NCBI RefSeq assembly: GCF_044466355.1
Contig: NZ_JBITMQ010000039.1
Coordinates: 1 to 8,338 of the forward strand
Direction: 5' to 3'
Origin: Actinophytocola sp044466355
GTDB lineage: Bacteria > Actinomycetota > Actinomycetes > Mycobacteriales > Pseudonocardiaceae
DNA: 8,338 nucleotides
Shown: positions 5,201 through 8,338 of the stretch, piece after piece
Layout of the letters: each line of letters starts with the position of its first letter
How positions within the stretch are numbered: the first letter of the stretch is position 1
Notes under the pieces: model-generated
Databases searched by the model: none
The model's input: only the letters and a program-made list of their open reading frames with translations
What the model was told of the DNA's origin: nothing
Program-made: the position numbers and the translations under genes

Positions 5201-7362
5201 TCCAGCACCTCCAGCGCGTCGTCGTAGAAGGCGTCCAGATCGGCCAACACCTCGGCTTCCTCGTCGTCGTCACCCGTCACCACGGCCAGATGGGCGCCAG
5301 TGCCGGTGTCCGGCTCAGCCGGCTGCGCAGTGGGCAGCGCAGTGGGAGGCGCTGTGGGAGGCGCTGTGGGCAGCGCCTCGGCAAGTTCGGTGTCGGCCAG
5401 GCCAGGGATCGCGGCCCGCTCAGCGGACAGGCGGGCGGCCATCCGGCGTTCGCGCCGGTCGGTGATCTCGCCGGTGCTCCACCGCGCCAGCACCTGCGCC
5501 AGTGTGCTGTTCGGGTCGGCGAACCGGTCGGTCCTGGTCGCGAGGGCGCGTGCGTAGCGGGCGGCCTCGGCGGAGAACGGAGTGTTCAGCATCGGGGTGT
5601 GTTCCCAGTCCAGCCGATGCCAACTACCACCACCGGGTTCGCCACCACGTTCGCCAGCGGGTTCCTGGAAGTAGACGAAGCGGACGTCGTCGTCGTTGAC
5701 GCGGATCGGCCACTTCCCGGCCGCGACACCCCGGTAAGGGCTGGTCTCGTTGCGGTGCCCGTTCAGTGCCGGGCCGTTGTAGCGGCGTCCGTCGACATCC
5801 ACGCCGTAGTGCTGGATCGTCCGCCACGCGACCCGCAGGAACTCGAACACCAACTCCGGCGCCGCCGGTAGCCGCAACATGCCGGCCTTGGCGATCCCGA
5901 CGGCGAACATCTCGTTCGGCGAGACCGCCAGGTTCGGCCACTCCGGCACGGCCAGCCCACTGTGGTCGCTGGGGTGATAGACCGAGACGATCCAGTCCCG
6001 GATCACATCCTCCAACTCGTGCAAGAACAGAAACGCCTGCTCCTCCACCCGCAGGCCGCGGCTGTGCAGATCCGGGCCCTTATAAGCGGGCAGATGCTGG
6101 ATCAGGCCCTCGCGCAACGACTTGAAGAACCGCTCCACTGTCGGCTTATCGGTCGGCTTGCGCGGCTGCGCCGGCTGGATCGAGATGCCCAGCCGGGCAC
6201 AGACCCCGATCACGTGCGCAGACAAGAACGCCTTGCCATGATCGACCACCAGCGTCTCCGGCGGACACCACACCTCCCCAGCACCACTCCAACTGCCGCC
6301 CTCGCCGGTCATCTCACCACTGGTTTCGGTGAAGACCAGCCGCTCCGGCAGCCCGTGCACCGGACCCAACGCCGGCCGACCGGAACTCCGGCCGGTCACC
6401 GCCTCGAACAGCACCCCGGCGACATCCACGGCCTTGGTCGACACCGGCGTCACCTTCAACCCGAGGATCTGCCGGTCAAACAGGTCCTGCGCGACGGTCA
6501 GCTGGGCCCGCACCCACCGGCAGGTCACCGGTTCCATCGCGAACACGTCCAGGTCCTGGGTGTCCAGGATCAAGTACTCGCCGGGGCGGGTCGCCCGCAG
6601 CCGCCCATAGGCGCCCTGCGGTCGCTCGGCGATCGACCGGCGGGCCGCCGCCGAGCCGGACACCGCGTTCGTGCCCTTGGTCAACACCGCCAGCCGGCGG
6701 TAGGCCGTAGCCTGCGACGGGACCGGAACCACCCCCGGGCCGTGCTCACGTTCCAACCGGGCCGCTACCCGCATCAACAACGCGTTCCGAGTCGGCGTCG
6801 ACGCCGCGACACCGGCCGCCAGTTCTGCGCGCACCGCCGCGTCCCAGCGCGGATCAACGCTGGACCAACCACGGCGATGCCGGTCGTCCAGCAGCGCGGC
6901 CTCGCCGCCGGCTCGATAAGCGGCGACCCAGTTCTGCACCGTCCTGGCCGTCACCAACAACTCGGCAGCCTTGGCCGCGTACCGGGAAGTCAGCGGCACT
7001 GCCTCGGCGTACTCCGCACGCGGCTCACCCGGACGAGCCGCCGCGGCGTGGCCCGAGGTGTATCCGGTCAGCACCTCCCGAACATGCGCCGCCCGCCGCG
7101 CCAACCGCTCACGTTCCGCCGCCGACAGCCCGGCCAACGCCAACCCCGGATCATCGTCCTGAGTAACCGACTCCAAGCCACGTGCTCGCCGAACCAGCTC
7201 CGCGACCGTCAGACTGCTGTAGCGACCGCCGGACAACTCGACGGCCACCGCGCGGCCGTCGAACTCCACCACCCGCGCCACCTCTCCGTCCAGCAGCAAC
7301 GATGCGCCAACTGTCACCGTCATCGTCCGCCCGCTCACGCCCCAGCTCATGCTGCCGTTCAT
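5197..7362 (-). CDS. tnsB: TnsB-like DDE transposase
   Basis: This 721-residue retroviral-integrase-fold transposase would bind the transposon ends, cut the 3' strands and join them to the target. Helix-turn-helix segments for end binding are visible near 129-153 and 192-230. The catalytic core has D267 (LILDTQD), D374 (LVVDHGKAF) and E410 (PTVERFFKSL), with exactly 35 residues between the last two, so the DD35E triad is intact. A Mu-transposase-like C-terminal domain follows (about 480-590). A Pro/Thr/Ala linker at 665-680 leads to an acidic tail, 698-721, which in Tn7 and Mu relatives contacts the ATPase. The frame is open upstream to 7677, but that part is a shadow of tnsA. I chose the ATG at 7362 because it overlaps the tnsA stop as ATGA and has GGGAG 7 nt upstream. 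The length is close to E. coli TnsB (702). Confidence 0.96.
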   Translation of the reverse strand: MNGSMSWGVSGRTMTVTVGASLLLDGEVARVVEFDGRAVAVELSGGRYSSLTVAELVRRARGLESVTQDDDPGLALAGLSAAERERLARRAAHVREVLTGYTSGHAAAARPGEPRAEYAEAVPLTSRYAAKAAELLVTARTVQNWVAAYRAGGEAALLDDRHRRGWSSVDPRWDAAVRAELAAGVAASTPTRNALLMRVAARLEREHGPGVVPVPSQATAYRRLAVLTKGTNAVSGSAAARRSIAERPQGAYGRLRATRPGEYLILDTQDLDVFAMEPVTCRWVRAQLTVAQDLFDRQILGLKVTPVSTKAVDVAGVLFEAVTGRSSGRPALGPVHGLPERLVFTETSGEMTGEGGSWSGAGEVWCPPETLVVDHGKAFLSAHVIGVCARLGISIQPAQPRKPTDKPTVERFFKSLREGLIQHLPAYKGPDLHSRGLRVEEQAFLFLHELEDVIRDWIVSVYHPSDHSGLAVPEWPNLAVSPNEMFAVGIAKAGMLRLPAAPELVFEFLRVAWRTIQHYGVDVDGRRYNGPALNGHRNETSPYRGVAAGKWPIRVNDDDVRFVYFQEPAGERGGEPGGGSWHRLDWEHTPMLNTPFSAEAARYARALATRTDRFADPNSTLAQVLARWSTGEITDRRERRMAARLSAERAAIPGLADTELAEALPTAPPTAPPTALPTAQPAEPDTGTGAHLAVVTGDDDEEAEVLADLDAFYDDALEVLE
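5208..5212 (-). promoter_or_regulatory. Ribosome binding site of tnsC
   Basis: GGAGG on the minus strand lies 7 nt before the tnsC ATG, inside the last codons of tnsB. It fixes the tnsC start at 5200. Confidence 0.8.
5327..5374. repeat. Four tandem 12-bp repeats within tnsB
   Basis: Four units (GCAGTGGGCAGC, GCAGTGGGAGGC, GCTGTGGGAGGC, GCTGTGGGCAGC on the plus strand) differ at only one to three positions. They encode the Pro-Thr-Ala-rich linker PTAPPTAPPTALPTAQ of TnsB. The unit is in frame, so copy number could change without disrupting the protein. Confidence 0.85.
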
Positions 7363-8144
7363 GACGCTGCTCCCAGCCGCACGATCGTGTCGCCGTCCAA
7401 TCGGCGGGACAGGCCCGTGATCAATCGCGACTGCCACAGCAGATGCAAGATCACCGGCCGTACCTGGGTCCACCGGGCTGTTCCGGTCAGCCGCCGCTCC
7501 ACGTCCGTGACCGTGCACGGCGACATCCCCGCCTCGCGCACGACCTCCAGCACCAGCGGCACCAACTCCTCGGCGACCAGTGCCGGCCGCCGGTAGCCAG
7601 CCAGGAACCGAACGTTCTCCAACAGCACCGGATCCGTACCCGACCACGCCTCGAACCGGAAACCCCGCTGCTCGCACAACCGACTCATCCAGGCGAACTG
7701 CGCCGACACCTTCGGATCGTCCATCCGCGACGCGGCTTTCACATCGACCACCGTCACCGCGCCATCGGCGTGCCCGAGCAACAGATCCGGCACGTGTCGC
7801 CGTTTCTGCTCACCGTCGAACTCTTCCACCAAGAACGGCTGCGCCGCGATCGCCACCACTGTGGAGTCCTTGTCAGCCAACAAGATCCGCGCCAACTCCA
7901 ACCGACTCTCATACACCACATGGCCACCCGTCGTCGCCGACCAGTACCAGCCCGAGTAATGCCGCCGTCCGCGATACGCACGAAACTCGCGCACCGGCAA
8001 CCCGGCCAGGACTTCATCGACAGGCAACCGGTCCAACGGCGTGTCCACGAACCCGCCGTCACCACCGCGATAGCGCACCACAACGTCACATCCACGCCGG
8101 CCGGGCAAAGCTCTCGGCAGGGATTCACTGCGTACAAGTTTCAT
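7359..8144 (-). CDS. tnsA: TnsA-like transposon endonuclease
   Basis: TnsA cuts the 5' strands at the transposon ends in a complex with TnsB, so the element leaves by a double-strand break. This 261-residue version has the restriction-endonuclease-fold triad: E79 in VVYESRLEL, D120 in RHVPDLLL and K136 in VVDVKAAS, with Q102 in AAQPF between. These correspond to the E63, D114, K132 pattern of Tn7 TnsA. The C-terminal part (about 185-261) looks like a winged-helix domain; in Tn7 this region binds TnsC. The start is uncertain. The frame stays open to the terminal repeat (8327), and I chose the ATG at 8142-8144 because recognisable sequence begins there, but no clear ribosome site precedes it. 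A GTG start further upstream is possible. The stop overlaps the tnsB ATG. A promoter must lie in the 8145-8338 region, but I could not pick out -35/-10 boxes. Confidence 0.92.
   Translation of the reverse strand: MKLVRSESLPRALPGRRGCDVVVRYRGGDGGFVDTPLDRLPVDEVLAGLPVREFRAYRGRRHYSGWYWSATTGGHVVYESRLELARILLADKDSTVVAIAAQPFLVEEFDGEQKRRHVPDLLLGHADGAVTVVDVKAASRMDDPKVSAQFAWMSRLCEQRGFRFEAWSGTDPVLLENVRFLAGYRRPALVAEELVPLVLEVVREAGMSPCTVTDVERRLTGTARWTQVRPVILHLLWQSRLITGLSRRLDGDTIVRLGAAS
7370..7374 (-). promoter_or_regulatory. Ribosome binding site of tnsB
   Basis: GGGAG on the minus strand lies 7 nt before the tnsB ATG and inside the end of tnsA. It decides the tnsB start in favour of 7362 over the upstream open frame. 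Confidence 0.8.
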
Positions 8145-8263
8145 GCGGCGACCATCACGCCGCTCCACGATCAACAGGTGAAGGCACACGCGACCGATCA
8201 CCCCGACAGCCCAGCCATCAGACACGAACGAGTGACCCCGCACGGGCGACTCGACCGTCCGAC

Positions 8264-8279
8264 TTCTCATCGATCTTTC
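8264..8279 (+). promoter_or_regulatory. Right-end TnsB-like site R3, inverted orientation
   Basis: TTCTCATCGATCTTTC on the plus strand matches 14 of 16 bases of left-end site L3 (TTCTCATCGGTTTTTC). It points the opposite way from R1 and R2. It lies about 60-75 bp from the right tip, upstream of tnsA, where TnsB binding could also repress the operon. Confidence 0.5.
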
Positions 8280-8291
8280 ACATACGAAAGA
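8274..8291. repeat. Short inverted repeat upstream of tnsA
   Basis: Arms TCTTTC (8274-8279) and GAAAGA (8286-8291) flank six bases. The repeat overlaps R3 and adjoins R2. It could be a binding site for a dimeric regulator of the tnsABC-tniQ operon, or a by-product of two facing TnsB sites. Confidence 0.4.
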
Positions 8292-8295
8292 CCGA

Positions 8296-8312
8296 CGAAA
8301 AATCAGTGAGAA
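8296..8312 (-). promoter_or_regulatory. Right-end TnsB binding site R2
   Basis: Read inward (minus strand) this is TTCTCACTGATTTTTCG, with the same TTCTCA core and TTTTTCG tail as L3. Its core starts 20 bp inside that of R1, so the right-end sites are nearly contiguous, unlike the left end. Confidence 0.7.
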
Positions 8313-8314
8313 AA

Positions 8315-8338
8315 TGAAATCAAACATGAGAACCTACA
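8315..8338 (-). promoter_or_regulatory. Right-end TnsB binding site R1
   Basis: Read inward from 8338 this is TGTAGGTTCTCA followed by the T-rich stretch TGTTTGATTTCA. It is the terminal site of the right end and contains the terminal repeat. Confidence 0.75.
8327..8338 (-). repeat. Right terminal inverted repeat
   Basis: TGAGAACCTACA on the plus strand is the exact complement of 7-18 and ends in the canonical ACA. The window stops exactly here, so the right target duplication is not visible. Confidence 0.95.

Larger units (their letters stand above)
7..8338. mobile_element. Complete Tn7-like transposon (tnsA-tnsB-tnsC-tniQ plus nucleotidyltransferase)
   Basis: The element is delimited by perfect 12-bp terminal inverted repeats beginning TGT and ending ACA. 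Inside are homologues of the four core Tn7 functions in the Tn7 order, with tnsA nearest the right end and all genes reading towards the left end. All five reading frames are intact, and the catalytic residues I looked for are present, so the element may be functional. A separate TnsA endonuclease implies cut-and-paste transposition, unlike Tn5053-type elements, which lack it. Tn7 relatives usually make a 5-bp target duplication. The left copy would be GCGAG at 2-6, but the right flank lies outside the window, so this cannot be confirmed. Confidence 0.93.

Noticed and set aside
5962..7596. Long plus-strand open frame of 544 codons opposite tnsB.
   Set aside because: It lies entirely antisense to tnsB and the end of tnsA, is rich in Arg, Pro, Gln and His with no domain pattern, and is the usual shadow frame of GC-rich coding DNA.
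7363..7677. An N-terminal extension of TnsB by 105 residues in the open frame upstream of 7362.
   Set aside because: The extension is Gly/Ala-rich and antisense-like, overlaps tnsA coding sequence, and the ATG at 7362 has both a ribosome site and a stop/start overlap.
7443..8317. Two overlapping plus-strand frames of about 250-290 codons opposite tnsA.
   Set aside because: Both are low-complexity shadows antisense to a gene with a clear TnsA active site.
8296..8325. A TTGATT (minus strand, about 8318-8323) as a -35 box for the tnsA operon.
   Set aside because: No acceptable -10 box lies 16-18 bp downstream, so I could not support a specific promoter.
7..8338. A CRISPR array or guide-RNA module that would make this an RNA-guided Tn7-like element.
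   Set aside because: No direct-repeat/spacer pattern and no cas genes were seen; the DNA-binding domains of the TniQ protein point to protein-guided targeting.

Overview
The window holds one complete, compact Tn7-like transposon, running from base 7 to base 8338. Only six bases of host flank are visible on the left and none on the right. The DNA is GC-rich, and the proteins are rich in Arg, Ala, Pro and Asp. Together with the PadR-type sequence style, this suggests a high-GC actinobacterium. That host assignment is an inference; no host gene is present to confirm it.

Ends. The element is bounded by perfect 12-bp inverted repeats, TGTAGGTTCTCA at 7-18 and its complement at 8327-8338, with the TGT...ACA termini typical of Tn7 relatives. 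Each end carries extra copies of a motif of the form GGTTCTCA-N4/5-TTTTTCG, interpreted as TnsB binding sites. The left end has three, widely spaced. The right end has two or three, tightly packed, and the innermost is in the opposite orientation. This recalls the left/right asymmetry of Tn7 itself.

Genes. All five genes lie on the minus strand and read from the right end to the left end. They are a TnsA-like endonuclease (7359-8144), a TnsB-like DD35E transposase (5197-7362), a TnsC-like AAA+ ATPase (4073-5200), a very large TniQ/TnsD-like protein (933-4076) and a nucleotidyltransferase (113-895). The first four are joined by three successive ATGA stop/start overlaps, which indicates one translationally coupled operon. 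The fifth follows after 37 bp and ends just inside the left end.

How they work together. By family knowledge, TnsA and TnsB cut the two strands at each end and TnsB joins the element to the target. TnsC is the ATP-dependent link, and the TniQ protein picks the target. The most unusual part is the TniQ protein: 1047 residues, with an N-terminal zinc-binding TniQ domain, several helix-turn-helix motifs, a LysR-type winged helix and a C-terminal PadR-type winged helix. The last two look like repressor DNA-binding domains recruited as target-site readers. The nucleotidyltransferase is the only candidate cargo gene. A copy of the end motif at 919-926, between tniQ and this gene, raises the possibility that the left end once lay there. 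No CRISPR array, cas gene, tRNA or rRNA was seen, and there is no gene-free stretch longer than about 200 bp.
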